This document shows positions 9,545 through 19,787 of a DNA stretch of 64,000 nt, one piece after another; positions within the stretch are counted from its first letter, which is position 1; the number at the start of each line of letters is the position of its first letter. Where the stretch lies: contig NZ_JAIWNC010000004.1 in the NCBI RefSeq assembly GCF_020216025.1, forward strand, positions 186,001-250,000, read 5' to 3'. Source of the DNA: Jidongwangia harbinensis. GTDB taxonomy: Bacteria; Actinomycetota; Actinomycetes; Mycobacteriales; Micromonosporaceae. Below the pieces are notes generated by a model. The model was not told the DNA's origin and made no database searches. It was given only the letters and a program-made list of their open reading frames with translations. The translations under genes and the position numbers were made by a program.

Positions 9545-10588
9545 TCAGCTCCGCGGTTTGTTCGCGGGCCTCGCGCCCTTCTTGGGGTTGACCGGCTTGG
9601 CGCCCGGCTTCGGCGCACGCGCCTTGGCGTCCACCACGGGGCTCTGCGGCTCGGGCGCGGCGTTGTTCTTGCGACCGAACAGGCCGCCGCTCTTGGCCGG
9701 CTGCACGGGGCCCTTGGCGCCACCCTTGACGTTGCCCTTGGCCGCGCCGGAGCCACCGGCGGGGCGCGCCGAACCGGCCTTCGCACCGGCCATCGGCGGC
9801 GGCGGGAACTTCCGCAGGACCCACTGCTGCTGGCCCAGGGTGAACAGGTTGTTCGTCACCCAGTAGATGACCACGCCGATCGGGAACAGCGCGCCGGACA
9901 CCAGCAGCGACAGCGGGATGCCGTAGAGCATCAGGCGCTGGATCATCTTCTGCTGCGGGTCCTCGGCCCAGCCGGTCTTGAGGATCATCTGACGGCTGGT
10001 CAGGTAGGTGGTGGTCATCATGACCAGGACCAGGACGCCGGCGATGACCTTGACCATGGTGCCGTTGCTGACGCCGAGCGCGGCGAGTTCGGACGTGCTG
10101 GAGTTGAACTTGCTGGCGATCGGGGCGGTGAAGAGCCGGGCCTGCGAGGCGCTGTCGAACTGCTCGGCCGTCCAGCCGTAGATGTCCTTGTTCAGCTTGT
10201 CCGGGTCGAGCCGGCGCAGCACGTGGAAGAGACCGAGGAAGACCGGGATCTGCAGGAACATCGGAAGGCAACCCATCAACGGGTTCGCCTTCTCCTTCCG
10301 GTACAGCTCCATCATTTCTTTCTGGAGCGTCTCCCGGTCGCCCTTGTGCTTCTCCTGCAGCTCCTTGACCTTGGGCTGAAGAGCCTGCATGGCACGTTGC
10401 GACTTGATCTGCTTGACGAAGACCGGGAACAGCACCACCCGGACCGTCACCACCAGGAACACGATGGCGAGGATCCACGCCCAGTTCGTGCCGAGAATGC
10501 GGCCGTCCGGGATGCCGATGTAGTCCCACAGGGTGTGCCAGCGGAGGAGGATCCACGAAATCGCGTAGTAGATCCAGTCGAGACTCAT
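9545..10588 (-). CDS. yidC: Membrane protein insertase YidC
   Basis: YidC inserts and folds inner-membrane proteins alone or with SecYEG. The 347 residues have a first membrane segment at about 40-60 with the RVVLFPVFVKQIKSQ region carrying the conserved groove arginine. A cytoplasmic helical hairpin (VKELQEKHKGDRETLQKEMM) is followed by NPLMGCLPMFLQIPVFLGLF and further membrane segments to about 275. The last ~70 residues are a basic Ala/Gly/Lys-rich tail, usual in actinobacteria, which may contact the ribosome. It starts directly after the yidD stop (TGAATG), so translation is probably coupled. Confidence 0.97.
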   Translation of the reverse strand: MSLDWIYYAISWILLRWHTLWDYIGIPDGRILGTNWAWILAIVFLVVTVRVVLFPVFVKQIKSQRAMQALQPKVKELQEKHKGDRETLQKEMMELYRKEKANPLMGCLPMFLQIPVFLGLFHVLRRLDPDKLNKDIYGWTAEQFDSASQARLFTAPIASKFNSSTSELAALGVSNGTMVKVIAGVLVLVMMTTTYLTSRQMILKTGWAEDPQQKMIQRLMLYGIPLSLLVSGALFPIGVVIYWVTNNLFTLGQQQWVLRKFPPPPMAGAKAGSARPAGGSGAAKGNVKGGAKGPVQPAKSGGLFGRKNNAAPEPQSPVVDAKARAPKPGAKPVNPKKGARPANKPRS

Positions 10589-10846
10589 TCAGGCTCCAGT
10601 CACATCGGCAGGACGGTGACGGATCGGGTCAGGCACCGGGTCGAACCCGCCAGGGTGGAAAGGGTGGCAGCGCAGCAGCCGCCAGATCGCCAGGGCGCTA
10701 CCCCGGAGCGCGCCGTGCCGCGCCAGGGCCTGGAGGGCGTACGCGCTGCACGAGGGGTAGAACCGACAGCGAGCCGGCAGCGCCGGGCTCAGGTACCGAC
10801 GGTACGCGACGATCGGCGCGGTAAGCAGTCGGGCGACCGGTGTCAT
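10589..10846 (-). CDS. yidD: Membrane protein insertion efficiency factor YidD
   Basis: This small amphipathic protein (85 residues) is associated with YidC function. It has the family hallmark of Cys-containing motifs: [27 protein letters not shown], with the pattern (C-R-F-Y-P-S-C-S-x-Y), and then [13 protein letters not shown]. Its ATG overlaps the end of rnpA by 4 nt and its stop abuts yidC. Confidence 0.95.
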   Translation of the reverse strand: MTPVARLLTAPIVAYRRYLSPALPARCRFYPSCSAYALQALARHGALRGSALAIWRLLRCHPFHPGGFDPVPDPIRHRPADVTGA

Positions 10847-11211
10847 CGCCGCCGCCGGGGGGAGCGGGCCGCGGCCAGCGCGGCGTCCAGGTCGGCACCG
10901 AGCGTGTCCGACGTGGCCGGAGCGGCCGCCGGAAGCGCGCGGACCACCAGACTCGTGCCCGGCGGCAGCGCGTCGAGGCGGTCCCGGACCAGATGGCGCA
11001 GGCGCCGCCGGACCCGGTTGCGGACCACCGCGTTGCCCACGGCCTTCGACACGACGAAGCCGGCGCGCGCCGGGGAGTCGGAACTCCCGGCAGACGCCGG
11101 CTCGTCGAGAAGCAGGTGTACGACCACGGTGCCCCGGCCGACCCGTCGGCCACCGCGGACTGCTGCGGCGAAGTCGTTGCTACGCCGCAGTCGATGCGCC
11201 GCGGCCAGCAC
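10843..11211 (-). CDS. rnpA: Ribonuclease P protein component
   Basis: RnpA is the protein subunit that helps the RNase P RNA mature tRNA 5' ends. I chose GTG 11209-11211 because the family begins near the segment [18 protein letters not shown]; this gives 122 residues. The RNR signature is present in [20 protein letters not shown]. The frame stays open upstream to 11349, but that stretch crosses into rpmH spacing and does not resemble the family. It overlaps yidD by 4 nt and lies 37 bp downstream of rpmH, the conserved rpmH-rnpA pair. Confidence 0.95.
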   Translation of the reverse strand: MLAAAHRLRRSNDFAAAVRGGRRVGRGTVVVHLLLDEPASAGSSDSPARAGFVVSKAVGNAVVRNRVRRRLRHLVRDRLDALPPGTSLVVRALPAAAPATSDTLGADLDAALAAARSPRRRR

Positions 11212-11248
11212 GATTACCTGGGCATTCCGGGGACCGACCAGCGTCGGC

Positions 11249-11386
11249 TCAGGCCGACAGCTTGTCGCGACCCTTGCCGCGGCGGGAGGCGAGGATCGCG
11301 CGACCGGCACGGGTGCGCATGCGCAGCCGGAAGCCGTGGGTCTTCGCACGACGGCGGTTGTTCGGCTGGTAGGTGCGCTTGCTCAC
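11249..11386 (-). CDS. rpmH: 50S ribosomal protein L34
   Basis: A 45-residue, very basic ribosomal protein with the family core [18 protein letters not shown] and a C-terminal [16 protein letters not shown] 11384-11386 is supported by GGAG 8 nt upstream. It is the first gene of the minus-strand run and is divergent from dnaA across a 579-bp interval. Confidence 0.97.
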   Translation of the reverse strand: MSKRTYQPNNRRRAKTHGFRLRMRTRAGRAILASRRGKGRDKLSA

Positions 11387-11965
11387 GTCAAAACTCCGTC
11401 TTCCAACTGCGGATCGGGGGCAGGGGCTGCCAAGGGCCACTTTATCAGAGCGGCGCGGAGCAACCGCCCGACCCTACGGACGCCCGGTGGGGTGGTCAAC
11501 CATCACCGACTCGTGGCACGCCGGCAAACTGGCATCTCGACGGTGTTGGTGCAGGTCTGCGTACCCGGGTCGGGAAGGTTTTGCTGCCCGGTGGCACCCC
11601 GCAGATGGGACGCCGGTTGAAGCCGCGCCTACCGCGCTGTTAGCGTGCCCGTTTGCTGGTCTCCAGCGTCGTTCGCATACCGGGGCAATACCGGACGCCC
11701 CAGTCAATCGTTCGGCACGGTGAGCCTGATGTCCCGCGCCAGTACAGGCTCCGGGAAGTCCGCCGACCATCCGGCCGGGGAGCGACTGCCGGTCGGCCCA
11801 CAGGTTGTGGATAACCTGTGGACAGCCGGTGGCGCCATGCACGTTCAGCAGCTACACATGCTGAGTTGGGGGGACCCGGTCGTTGCCTGCAGGAGCAACG
11901 GGCAGGCAAGGGCGGAAGCCGGACAACGGCCATCGGACACCGGTGGCGATGGGGGTGGCGCGGCG
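11387..11965. promoter_or_regulatory. rpmH-dnaA divergent intergenic region with DnaA boxes
   Basis: A TGTGGATAA box at 11806-11814 is followed 2 bp later by TGTGGACAG at 11817-11825, about 140 bp before the dnaA start. They could be autoregulatory DnaA sites on the dnaA promoter. The interval must also hold the rpmH and dnaA promoters; I could not place their hexamers with confidence. Confidence 0.75.
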
Positions 11966-13843
11966 GTGGCCGATACGGTCGACCTTGGCGAGGTGTGGAG
12001 CGCGGCGACGGACGAGCTGGCTGACGAGATCGTGTCGCCCCAGCAGCGTGCGTACCTGCGACTCACCCGCCTGCGCGCGATCGTGGAGGACACCGCGCTG
12101 CTGTCCGTGCCGGACCTGTTCACCCGCGACGTGATCGAGTCCAAGCTGCGGCCGGCGATCACCGACGCGCTGTCACGCCGGCTGGGCCGGCCGATCCAGG
12201 TCGCCGTGACGGTACGCCCACCGGAGGACGGTTCCGGTCGCCCCGGCACGGTGTACGGCAGCCCGCCCCCGGAACCGCAGGCACCGCAGAGCCACTACGC
12301 GGAGTCCTCGTCCGGCTACGGTCCCGATCGTTACGCGCAGCCCCCCTCGTACGCCCAGCCCGGCTACCCGGACGACTACGACCGGGCGCCGACGGGTTCG
12401 GCCCAGCACTCCGCGCCGTCCGCGCCGTACCCCCGTGGTGTTCCCGCCGCCCGCGACGGCCAGGACGCGCTGTTCGCGGCGCCGGTGTCGCAGGGCCCGC
12501 CCGCCGCGCCGCAGGCGTCGACGCTGGCCGCGCCGCAGCAACTCCCGGTCCAGCCGCCGGCCGGCCCGGAGCAGAAGGAACCGAACGAGTCCAGCCGCCG
12601 GATGGCCACCGAGCCGGCGCAACGGCGCGACAACCAGCGCACCGACGAACGCCCCCTGCTCGGCGAGCGGTCCATGCACGCCGAACGGTCGCCGATGCCG
12701 GACCGGCGCGACGACACGCTGCACATGTCCCGGGCCGGCGACAACGGTCCCGGCCGGGCGCCGATGGACATGCGCGGCTCGGGTCGCGACGACCGGCGGC
12801 CGGGCGGCAACGACGGCAACCGGCTCAACCCGAAATACATGTTCGAGACGTTCGTCATCGGCTCCTCGAACCGGTTCGCGCACGCCGCCAGCGTGGCCGT
12901 CGCCGAATCGCCGGCGAAGGCCTACAACCCGCTCTTCATCTACGGCAGTTCCGGGCTGGGCAAGACACACCTGCTGCACGCAATCGGTCATTACGCCACC
13001 ACGCTCGGGCACGCCCGGTCGGTCCGTTACGTGTCCACCGAGGAATTCACCAACGACTTCATCAACTCGTTGCGTGACGACAAGACCCAGGCTTTCCAAC
13101 GGCGCTACCGCGACGTCGACATCCTGCTGATCGACGACATCCAGTTCCTGGAAAATCGCGAGCGGACCCAGGAGGAGTTCTTCCACACCTTCAACACGCT
13201 GCACAACGCGAACAAGCAGATCGTGATCAGCTCGGACCGCTCGCCGCGCCAGCTGGCCACGCTCGAAGACCGGATGCGCACCCGGTTCGAGTGGGGCCTG
13301 CTCGCCGACATCCAGCCCCCCGACCTGGAAACCCGCATCGCCATCCTGCAGAAGAAGGCCGCGCAGGAACGCATGTTCGCCCCCGACGACGTGCTCGAAT
13401 TCATCGCGTCCCGGGTCTCCAATTCCATCCGCGAACTCGAAGGCGCGCTCATCCGCGTCACCGCATTCGCCAGCCTGACCCGCTCGGCGGTGCAGTTGTC
13501 GCTGGCCGAGGAGGTCCTGCGCGACTTCATGCCGGACGGCGCCGGCCCGGAAATCACCGCCGACCAGATCATGGTGTCGACCGCCGACTATTTCGGTGTC
13601 TCCCTCGAGGACCTGCGCGGCCACTCCCGGTCCCGGGTCCTGGTAAACGCCCGCCAGGTCGCCATGTACCTCTGCCGCGAACTGACCGACCTCTCGCTAC
13701 CCCGGATCGGCCAGGCCTTCGGTGGCCGCGACCACACCACGGTGATGCACGCCGACCGCAAGATCCGCCAGCACATGGCGGAGCGGCGGTCCCTTTACAA
13801 CCAGATCGCCGAACTCACCAACCGGATCAAACAAAACACCTGA
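11966..13843 (+). CDS. dnaA: Chromosomal replication initiator protein DnaA
   Basis: DnaA is the AAA+ ATPase that binds DnaA boxes and opens oriC. I chose GTG 11966, with a G-rich ribosome site just upstream and the N-terminus [17 protein letters not shown]; this gives 625 residues. Domain I covers about 1-90. A long Pro/Gln/Arg-rich linker (domain II, about 95-285) is typical of actinomycetes. Domain III has [14 protein letters not shown] (about 326) and [20 protein letters not shown]. Domain IV carries the DNA-binding signature [15 protein letters not shown] (about 586). An open frame upstream to 11645 is not homologous and contains DnaA boxes. Confidence 0.97.
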   Translation: MADTVDLGEVWSAATDELADEIVSPQQRAYLRLTRLRAIVEDTALLSVPDLFTRDVIESKLRPAITDALSRRLGRPIQVAVTVRPPEDGSGRPGTVYGSPPPEPQAPQSHYAESSSGYGPDRYAQPPSYAQPGYPDDYDRAPTGSAQHSAPSAPYPRGVPAARDGQDALFAAPVSQGPPAAPQASTLAAPQQLPVQPPAGPEQKEPNESSRRMATEPAQRRDNQRTDERPLLGERSMHAERSPMPDRRDDTLHMSRAGDNGPGRAPMDMRGSGRDDRRPGGNDGNRLNPKYMFETFVIGSSNRFAHAASVAVAESPAKAYNPLFIYGSSGLGKTHLLHAIGHYATTLGHARSVRYVSTEEFTNDFINSLRDDKTQAFQRRYRDVDILLIDDIQFLENRERTQEEFFHTFNTLHNANKQIVISSDRSPRQLATLEDRMRTRFEWGLLADIQPPDLETRIAILQKKAAQERMFAPDDVLEFIASRVSNSIRELEGALIRVTAFASLTRSAVQLSLAEEVLRDFMPDGAGPEITADQIMVSTADYFGVSLEDLRGHSRSRVLVNARQVAMYLCRELTDLSLPRIGQAFGGRDHTTVMHADRKIRQHMAERRSLYNQIAELTNRIKQNT

Positions 13844-13847
13844 CCCC

Positions 13848-13881
13848 AGAGGTACGGGGACTCCGAGAAGTCCCCACCTCT
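13848..13881 (+). terminator. dnaA terminator hairpin
   Basis: AGAGGT, two bases, GGGGACT, a 6-nt loop, AGTCCCC, ACCTCT: a long stem starting 4 nt after the dnaA stop. No clear T-tract follows. Confidence 0.7.
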
Positions 13882-14339
13882 CGGCCCGGCCAGGAGATCC
13901 CACCCGGCCGTCCCCGCAGCCGGGCAGGACTTCCGCCACCGGCCCGGCCACCCTCGGCACGCCCCTCCCGACGTACCCGGCACCTCCCCGAGCCCCGCCG
14001 GGCCGGCCCGGTCCCGGAGTCCGGGCGATGCCCGCGCGCCGCCATTGTGGATAAGCGAGGAGGCGGCCCGTCCGCACCGCCCTGGCTTGCGCTCGGGCTC
14101 ATCGGCCGCTCCCGGGCTCCTAGCCGCTGCCGGTCCCGCCCGTCACGCCGGTCTGCTGGGTCCCCGACTCCGGCGCCGGCCAGGTTCGGCACGAGCCGGC
14201 GTGCTCGCCAACCGGGTCGGGTCGGTGCCCTGGGGGGTCATGCCCGGCCGCCGCCCACCCCGTCGGAATAGGTCATCCAGTCGACTCGCGCCGACCCGCT
14301 GGGTAAACCGAGCGCCCGCTCGCATCTCCCATTCCGCCC

Positions 14340-14644
14340 GTGCGCCGCACCCCGCCGGGCCCGTGTGAATTACGGGCATGCTCCGCACCGCAGCTCAACA
14401 CGCACCGCACCCCACCACACCGTGTGTGGACAACCGGCACGCTCCGCACCGCAGCCCAACACGCACCGCACCCCACCACACCGTGTGTGGACAACCGGCA
14501 CGCTCCGCACCGCAGCCCAACACGCACCGCACCCCACCACACCGTGTGTGGACAACCGGCACGCTCCGCACCCCAGCCCAACACGCACCGCACCCCACCA
14601 AGCGGTGTGTGGACAACCGGCACGCTCCGCACCCCAGCCGAACG
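14340..14644. repeat. 61-bp iteron-like repeat in oriC, five copies
   Basis: Copies begin at 14340 (diverged), 14401, 14462, 14523 and 14584. The last four each carry TGTGGACAA, the reverse of TTGTCCACA, at 14425, 14486, 14547 and 14608. They are therefore spaced exactly 61 bp, close to six helical turns, which puts the boxes on the same face of the DNA. TTGTCCACA is the DnaA box preferred in Streptomyces. Confidence 0.93.
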
Positions 14645-14972
14645 CGCACCCACGGGCGATGTCACCGCTTGAACATGGCTCGCCCAACCTTCGCCTGAAA
14701 GCCGCGCCGTGCCATCCAGCGACGGTGCGCCCACTCCATCGGCGAATCACCGGTCGGACGCCGGCGGAACATTCTCCGCTCCGCAGCCTCGCACCCCTGC
14801 CTCGCACCGCCGCCTCGGCGGGCTCGGCACGGCGGGCTCGGCACGGCGCTGCACCGTGTCGATGATCTGGTTGTGGCTGAGGCACGGCAGGCCCGGATGG
14901 CCCGGCACTACGAGCCCGGCATGGCCTCCTCGCACGCCCGCCTTGAAAAAGCCGCCTAGCTCCGCCCTGCCC

Positions 14973-15128
14973 GCCTGCCCTGCCCGCCTGCCCTGCCCGC
15001 CTGCCCTGCCCGCCTGCCCTGCCCGCCTGCCCTGCCCGCCTGCCCTGCCCGCCTGCCCTGCCCGCCTGCCCTGCCCGCCTGCCCTGCCCGCCCGCCGTGC
15101 CCGCCCGCCGTGCCCGCCAGCCGCGCTC
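14973..15128. repeat. 13-bp tandem repeat in oriC
   Basis: Nine perfect copies of GCCTGCCCTGCCC (14973-15089) are followed by three degenerate ones. The array has almost no A, so it is a rigid GC block between the iterons and the main DnaA-box cluster. Confidence 0.93.
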
Positions 15129-15242
15129 GCCTCGCTAAGGCCACCTCGCCAAAGCCACCTCGCACGCCCGATCGGCGTCGGCCGATCAAGGGCCCGCCGC
15201 GGAACGTGAGGCCATGGCTCCGCCAAGCCACGGACGTGCAGA

Positions 15243-15608
15243 TTGTCCCCAGCCCCAGCGTGCCAACGTTATCCACCGTTCGTCCCCAGGCAGTTGTCCC
15301 CAGCAGTGGATAACACCTCCAGCGGCTACCCACAGATGTGGACGAGTCCTGGGGATATCGATGTGGACAAGCACAGAGCGTCACATCTTTGTCCACCGCC
15401 TGTGGAGGAGTGTGGATTACCTGTTGAAGGTTCTGGGGACGACGAGTCGGTAGCGTCCCGGCGTTATCCCCAGGGCGGGGGACAAAGTCGGTGGATAGCC
15501 GGTGGATAGCCGGTGGACAACGGTGGACAACCGGCTCCGCGTCGGCGACTGTGGACGCGAGCCGGGGTTTGTACCCGGGTTACCCACAGGCAAACCACCG
15601 GTGGATAA
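15243..15608. promoter_or_regulatory. Main DnaA-box cluster of oriC
   Basis: Boxes or close variants include TTGTCCCCA 15243-15251, TTATCCACC 15269-15277, AGTGGATAA 15305-15313, TGTGGACGA 15337-15345, TGTGGACAA 15362-15370, TTGTCCACC 15389-15397, TGTGGATTA 15411-15419 and GGTGGATAA 15600-15608. Several GGTGGATA and GGTGGACAA copies lie at 15490-15531. Orientation is mixed, as in Streptomyces and mycobacterial origins. Confidence 0.88.
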
Positions 15609-15855
15609 CCCGCTGACCAGCCCAGACAGGGGTTCTCCACACTGTGCACAGGACCGATGGTTATGACGAGTTATCTCTTCTAAGAGAACAAAAACCAATC
15701 ATCAGCGTTGGGGAAGGTGTGGACAGCCGCTTCGGCTCGACGCGCCACCGCTTCCGAACCCCAGCACCGGGGGCGGGGCATCACCGTCTGGACACGCGCC
15801 ATAGAGTTCGTCAGGGCAGAGACGCCCTATAGAGGAAGCGTTGCGGAGGGGCAGC

Positions 15856-16989
15856 ATGAAGTTCCGGGTGGAGCGAGACGCACTCGCCGACGCGGTGGCG
15901 TGGACGGCCAAGAGCCTGCCCAGCCGTCCGTCGGTGCCGGTCCTCGCCGGTGTCATGCTGCGGGTGACCGACGGTCGCCTGCACGTCTCCGGCTTCGACT
16001 ACGAGGTCTCCAGCCAGGTGAGCGTGGAGGTGCAGGCGGACGCGGACGGCGCCGCGCTGGTCTCCGGTCGCCTGCTCGCCGAGATCACCAAGGCGCTCCC
16101 GGCCAAGCCGGTGGACATCGCCGCCGTCGGTGCGCATCTCGAGCTGGTCTGCGGCAGCGCCCGCTTCACCCTCCCGACGATGCCGGTCGAGGACTACCCG
16201 ACCCTGCCGGAGATGCCGTCCAGCACCGGCACCGTGGACGCGTCCGCCTTCGCCGCCGCGGTGGCCCAGGTGGCCGTGGCCGCCGGCCGGGACGAGACGC
16301 TGCCGATGATGACCGGCGTCCGGCTGGAGCTGAACGGTTCGGTGCTGGCCATGCTGGCGACCGACCGTTACCGCCTCGCCATGCGTGAGATGGAGTGGAA
16401 CCCGGACGACCCGGAGATCAGCTTGAACGCGCTGGTCCCGGCGAAGACCCTGAACGACACCGCCAAGGCGCTCGGCCCGATCGGTGGCGCGGTGACCATC
16501 GCGCTGGCCCAGGGCGCCGCGGGCGAGGGCATGATCGGCTTCGCCGGGGGTACCCGCCGCACCACCAGCCGCCTGCTGGACGGCGCCAACTACCCGCCGG
16601 TGCGGTCACTCTTCCCGGCCAGCCACAACGCCGAGGCGCGGGTGACCGTCGCCGCGCTGGTCGAGGTCGTCCGCCGGGTCGCCCTGGTCGCCGAGCGCAC
16701 CACGCCGGTGCTGCTCAGCTTCGGCGAGGACGGCCTGGTGGTCGAGGCCGGTGGCACCGAGGAGGCCCGGGCCAGCGAGGCCATGGAGGCCGCGTTCACC
16801 GGCGAGCCGCTGACCATCGGCTTCAACCCGCAGTACCTCATCGACGGCCTGCAGAACCTGAACGCCCCCAACGCGGTGTTGTCCTTCGTCGATGCGTTCA
16901 AGCCCGCAGTGATCTCTCCGGCCACCGAGGACGGGGAAATCGTGCCCGGATACCGCTATCTGATCATGCCGATCCGGGTAACCCGCTGA
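15856..16989 (+). CDS. dnaN: DNA polymerase III sliding clamp, beta subunit
   Basis: DnaN is the ring-shaped processivity clamp for the replicative polymerase and also recruits repair factors. I chose ATG 15856 (MKFRVERDALADAVAWTAKS) with GGAGGGG 5-11 nt upstream. The 377 residues match the three-domain family length, including the LVSGRLLAEITKALP and MLATDRYRLAMREMEW segments. The C-terminus is RYLIMPIRVTR, the usual clamp ending near the partner-binding pocket. gnd follows after 39 bp. Confidence 0.97.
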   Translation: MKFRVERDALADAVAWTAKSLPSRPSVPVLAGVMLRVTDGRLHVSGFDYEVSSQVSVEVQADADGAALVSGRLLAEITKALPAKPVDIAAVGAHLELVCGSARFTLPTMPVEDYPTLPEMPSSTGTVDASAFAAAVAQVAVAAGRDETLPMMTGVRLELNGSVLAMLATDRYRLAMREMEWNPDDPEISLNALVPAKTLNDTAKALGPIGGAVTIALAQGAAGEGMIGFAGGTRRTTSRLLDGANYPPVRSLFPASHNAEARVTVAALVEVVRRVALVAERTTPVLLSFGEDGLVVEAGGTEEARASEAMEAAFTGEPLTIGFNPQYLIDGLQNLNAPNAVLSFVDAFKPAVISPATEDGEIVPGYRYLIMPIRVTR

Positions 16990-17028
16990 TACTGGGGCTG
17001 TCGAACCGCAACACTGAGGGGGAACATC

Positions 17029-17901
17029 ATGCAGCTCGGCCTTATCGGTCTCGGCCGGATGGGCGGCAACATGCGGGAGCGCATCCGCGGTGCCGGGCAC
17101 GAAGTCGTCGGCTATGACCGGAACCCGGACATCTCCGATGTCACCGGCCTTGCCGAGATGGTCGAGAAGCTGGCCGCGCCGCGCGTCGTGTGGACCATGG
17201 TGCCGGCCGGAGCCATCACCGAGGGCACCATCGACCAGCTGGCCGACCTGATGTCTCCGGGCGATCTGATCATCGACGGTGGCAATTCCAAGTTCACCGA
17301 CGATCGGCCGCGGGCCGAGCGGCTGGCCACCAAGGGCATCGGGTACATGGACTGCGGCGTCTCCGGCGGCGTGTGGGGCCACAAGAACGGCTACGCGCTG
17401 ATGGTCGGCGGCGACGCCAAGCACGTCGAGATGGCCATGCCGATCTTCGAAGCGCTCAAGCCGGCGGGCCCCTACGGCTTCGTGCACGCCGGCCCGGTCG
17501 GTGCCGGCCACTACACGAAGATGGTCCACAACGGCATCGAGTACGGCATGATGCAGGCCCTGGCCGAGGGCTGGGAGCTGCTCGAGGCCTCCGAGTACGT
17601 GGACAACGTGCCGGGCTCGATCAAGAGCTGGCGCGAGGGCAGCGTGGTCAAGTCCTGGCTGCTGGACCTGCTCGACCGCGCCCTAGACGGCGACCCGGAA
17701 CTCGGCAAGCTCAAGGGCTACGCCGAGGACACCGGCGAGGGCCGCTGGACGGTCGACGAGGCCGTCCGGCTCGGCGTACCGCTGCACGTCATCGCGTCCT
17801 CGCTGTTCGCCCGCTTCGAGTCCCGGCAGCCCGACTCGCCGGCCATGAAGGCGGTCGCCGCGCTGCGTCAGCAGTTCGGTGGCCACGCCGTCGTCAGCTG
17901 A
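17029..17901 (+). CDS. gnd: 6-phosphogluconate dehydrogenase, short (~300-residue) decarboxylating type
   Basis: It oxidises 6-phosphogluconate to ribulose 5-phosphate with NAD(P)+ in the pentose phosphate pathway. The Rossmann motif [12 protein letters not shown] (4-15) is followed by MVPAGAITE, the substrate segment [21 protein letters not shown], and [19 protein letters not shown] with the catalytic Lys-x-x-His-Asn-Gly pattern. The 290 residues match the short bacterial class rather than the ~470-residue enzyme. Its place between dnaN and recF is a conserved actinobacterial arrangement. The TGA is 1 nt before the recF ATG. Confidence 0.93.
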   Translation: MQLGLIGLGRMGGNMRERIRGAGHEVVGYDRNPDISDVTGLAEMVEKLAAPRVVWTMVPAGAITEGTIDQLADLMSPGDLIIDGGNSKFTDDRPRAERLATKGIGYMDCGVSGGVWGHKNGYALMVGGDAKHVEMAMPIFEALKPAGPYGFVHAGPVGAGHYTKMVHNGIEYGMMQALAEGWELLEASEYVDNVPGSIKSWREGSVVKSWLLDLLDRALDGDPELGKLKGYAEDTGEGRWTVDEAVRLGVPLHVIASSLFARFESRQPDSPAMKAVAALRQQFGGHAVVS

Positions 17902-17902
17902 C

Positions 17903-19030
17903 ATGTATGTGCGCCGGGTCGAGTTGACCGATTTCCGTTCGTACGAACGGGTGGCGGTTGATCTCGACCCCGGCGTCAGCGTGCTGGTCGGCCAGAACGG
18001 GATGGGCAAGACAAACCTCGTCGAAGCCCTCGGGTACGTCGCCACACTGGACAGCCATCGGGTGGCCACCGACGCACCCCTGGTCCGGGCCGGGGCGACG
18101 TCCGCGGTGATCCGCTGCGCCGTCGTCCACGATGGACGCGAGCTGCTCGTCGAGATGGAGATCGTCCCCGGCAAGGCGAACCGTGCCCGGCTCAACCGTT
18201 CGCCGGTGCGCCGCCCGCGGGAGGTGCTCGGCGCGCTCCGCATGGTGCTGTTCGCCCCCGAGGACCTGGAACTGGTCCGTGGCGACCCGTCCGAGCGCCG
18301 CCGCTACCTGGACGACCTGCTGGTGGCCCGGCTCCCGCGGTACGCCGGGGTACGCGCCGACTACGACCGCGTGGTGAAGCAGCGCAACGCCCTGTTGCGG
18401 ACCGCGTACCTGACCCGCAAGGTCGGTGGCACCCGTGGTCAGGACCTGTCCACCCTGGCGGTGTGGGACACCCACCTGGCCCAGCACGGTGCGGAACTGC
18501 TGGCCGGCCGGCTGGAGCTGACCGCCGCCCTGGGCCCGCACCTGACCAAGTCGTACGACGCGGTGGCGGCCGGGCGGTCCGCGGCCACCATCGGGTACGC
18601 CTCCCGGCTCGGCGAGTCCCTGACCGCGGACCGCACCGTCCTGGAGGAGGCGCTGCTCGCCGCGCTGGCGGAGCGCCGCACGGCCGAGATCGAGCGGGGG
18701 ACCACCCTGGTCGGCCCGCACCGCGACGATCTGAACCTGATGCTGGGCGACCTGCCCGCCAAGGGGTACGCGAGCCACGGCGAATCCTGGTCGTTCGCGC
18801 TGGCCCTCCGGCTGGCGGCGTACGACCTGCTGCGCGCCGAGGGGATCGAGCCGGTGCTGGTGCTGGACGACGTGTTCGCGGAACTCGACTCCGGACGCCG
18901 GGAACGCCTGGCCGCCCTGGTCGCGGATGCGGCCCAGCTGCTGGTGACGTGCGCGGTGCCGGAGGACGTGCCGGACGCGCTCCGGGGCACCCGCTTCGAC
19001 GTCGGAACCGGGACGGTGACCCGTGCCTGA
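17903..19030 (+). CDS. recF: DNA replication/repair protein RecF
   Basis: RecF is an SMC-like ATPase that loads RecA at single-strand gaps with RecO and RecR. The start is ATG 17903 ([17 protein letters not shown]), 1 nt after the gnd stop. The Walker A box GQNGMGKTN is at 30-38, the RecF signature is near [20 protein letters not shown], and the signature/Walker B region is [19 protein letters not shown]. There are 375 residues, normal for the family. The end overlaps the dciA start by 8 nt, implying coupled translation. Confidence 0.96.
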   Translation: MYVRRVELTDFRSYERVAVDLDPGVSVLVGQNGMGKTNLVEALGYVATLDSHRVATDAPLVRAGATSAVIRCAVVHDGRELLVEMEIVPGKANRARLNRSPVRRPREVLGALRMVLFAPEDLELVRGDPSERRRYLDDLLVARLPRYAGVRADYDRVVKQRNALLRTAYLTRKVGGTRGQDLSTLAVWDTHLAQHGAELLAGRLELTAALGPHLTKSYDAVAAGRSAATIGYASRLGESLTADRTVLEEALLAALAERRTAEIERGTTLVGPHRDDLNLMLGDLPAKGYASHGESWSFALALRLAAYDLLRAEGIEPVLVLDDVFAELDSGRRERLAALVADAAQLLVTCAVPEDVPDALRGTRFDVGTGTVTRA

Positions 19031-19787
19031 GCCCAAGGACAGATCCGGCCCGGACGGCCGGCCCGGCGCCGCTGGAGCGCCGGGAGGCGCCCGGCCTGGC
19101 GCGAGCGGTGCGCCGGGAGCAGGCGCCCGGCCCGGCGCGAGCGGTGCGCCGGGAGCAGACAGCCGGCCCGGCGCCAGCGGTCCGGCAGGAACTGGCGGCC
19201 GGCCCGGCGCCAGTGGTGCGCCAGGAGCAGACGGCGAGCCCGGCGCGGGTGCTGCGCCGGGAACCGGGGGCGAGCCGGGCGCGGACGGACCGGCCGGCCC
19301 GGAACTCGCCCGCGCCGTGCTCGACGCCGCCCTCGCCAACCGGCGTGGCGCGGCCCGTACCCCCCGACGGCGCACCGGGGCCGACGGCGAGGGACGGCGT
19401 CTGCGCGGCTATTCCGGCCCCGGTCCGGACCCCCGCGACCCGCAGCTCTTCGGTGCTGTCCTGGGCCGGCTGATGAAGGCCCGCGGCTGGGAGAAGCCCG
19501 CCGCCGAGGCCACCGTCTTCGGCGCCTGGGAGAAGGTCGTCGGCGCGGACATCGCCAAGCACAGCCGCCCGGTCAAGCTGGACGCCGGCGTGCTCACCGT
19601 GGAGGCGGAGTCCACCGCCTGGGCCACCCAGCTGCGGATGCTGGCGGCGACGCTGCTCCGGAAGATCGCCTCCGAGGTCGGCCACAACGTGGTGACCAGG
19701 CTGAACATCCACGGCCCGGCGGCGCCGTCCTGGAACCGTGGACCGCGCCGGGTGCAGGGCCGCGGGCCGCGCGACACCTACGGCTGA
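19023..19787 (+). CDS. dciA: DciA-type (DUF721) replicative-helicase-associated protein with collagen-like N-terminus
   Basis: DciA proteins help load or operate DnaB helicase in bacteria lacking DnaC. The 254-residue product starts at GTG 19023 inside recF. The DUF721 domain is at about 140-235 ([20 protein letters not shown], then [19 protein letters not shown] and [19 protein letters not shown]). Residues about 10-92 are an almost continuous Gly-x-y series, roughly 27 triplets, encoded by imperfect 54-bp DNA repeats. That extension is not part of the known domain. The recF-dciA-gyrB neighbourhood is conserved in actinobacteria. Confidence 0.9.
   Translation: MPEPKDRSGPDGRPGAAGAPGGARPGASGAPGAGARPGASGAPGADSRPGASGPAGTGGRPGASGAPGADGEPGAGAAPGTGGEPGADGPAGPELARAVLDAALANRRGAARTPRRRTGADGEGRRLRGYSGPGPDPRDPQLFGAVLGRLMKARGWEKPAAEATVFGAWEKVVGADIAKHSRPVKLDAGVLTVEAESTAWATQLRMLAATLLRKIASEVGHNVVTRLNIHGPAAPSWNRGPRRVQGRGPRDTYG

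Larger units (their letters stand above)
13882..15855. other. oriC: Chromosomal replication origin oriC
   Basis: The dnaA-dnaN interval is about 2 kb, long for an origin. From left to right it has one TGTGGATAA box (14046-14054), a 61-bp iteron-like array (14340-14644), a 13-bp tandem array (14973-15128), a dense DnaA-box cluster (15243-15608), and an A/T-rich stretch (15661-15705) next to dnaN that is the best candidate unwinding element. That stretch contains a small perfect hairpin, TCTCTT/AAGAGA (15674-15687). No gene is supported; open frames across the repeats are composition artefacts. Confidence 0.93.

Noticed and set aside
11645-11965. 107-codon upstream extension of dnaA
   Set aside because: It covers the DnaA boxes and promoter region and is not similar to DnaA; GTG 11966 fits the family N-terminus.
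14340-14644. Regular repeats that could be read as a CRISPR array
   Set aside because: The whole 61-bp unit repeats, with no unique spacers, no cas genes nearby, and it lies in oriC with a DnaA box in each unit.
14365-15226. Cys/His-rich and Pro/Cys-rich frames in oriC
   Set aside because: They are direct products of the 61-bp and 13-bp repeats and lack starts with ribosome sites.
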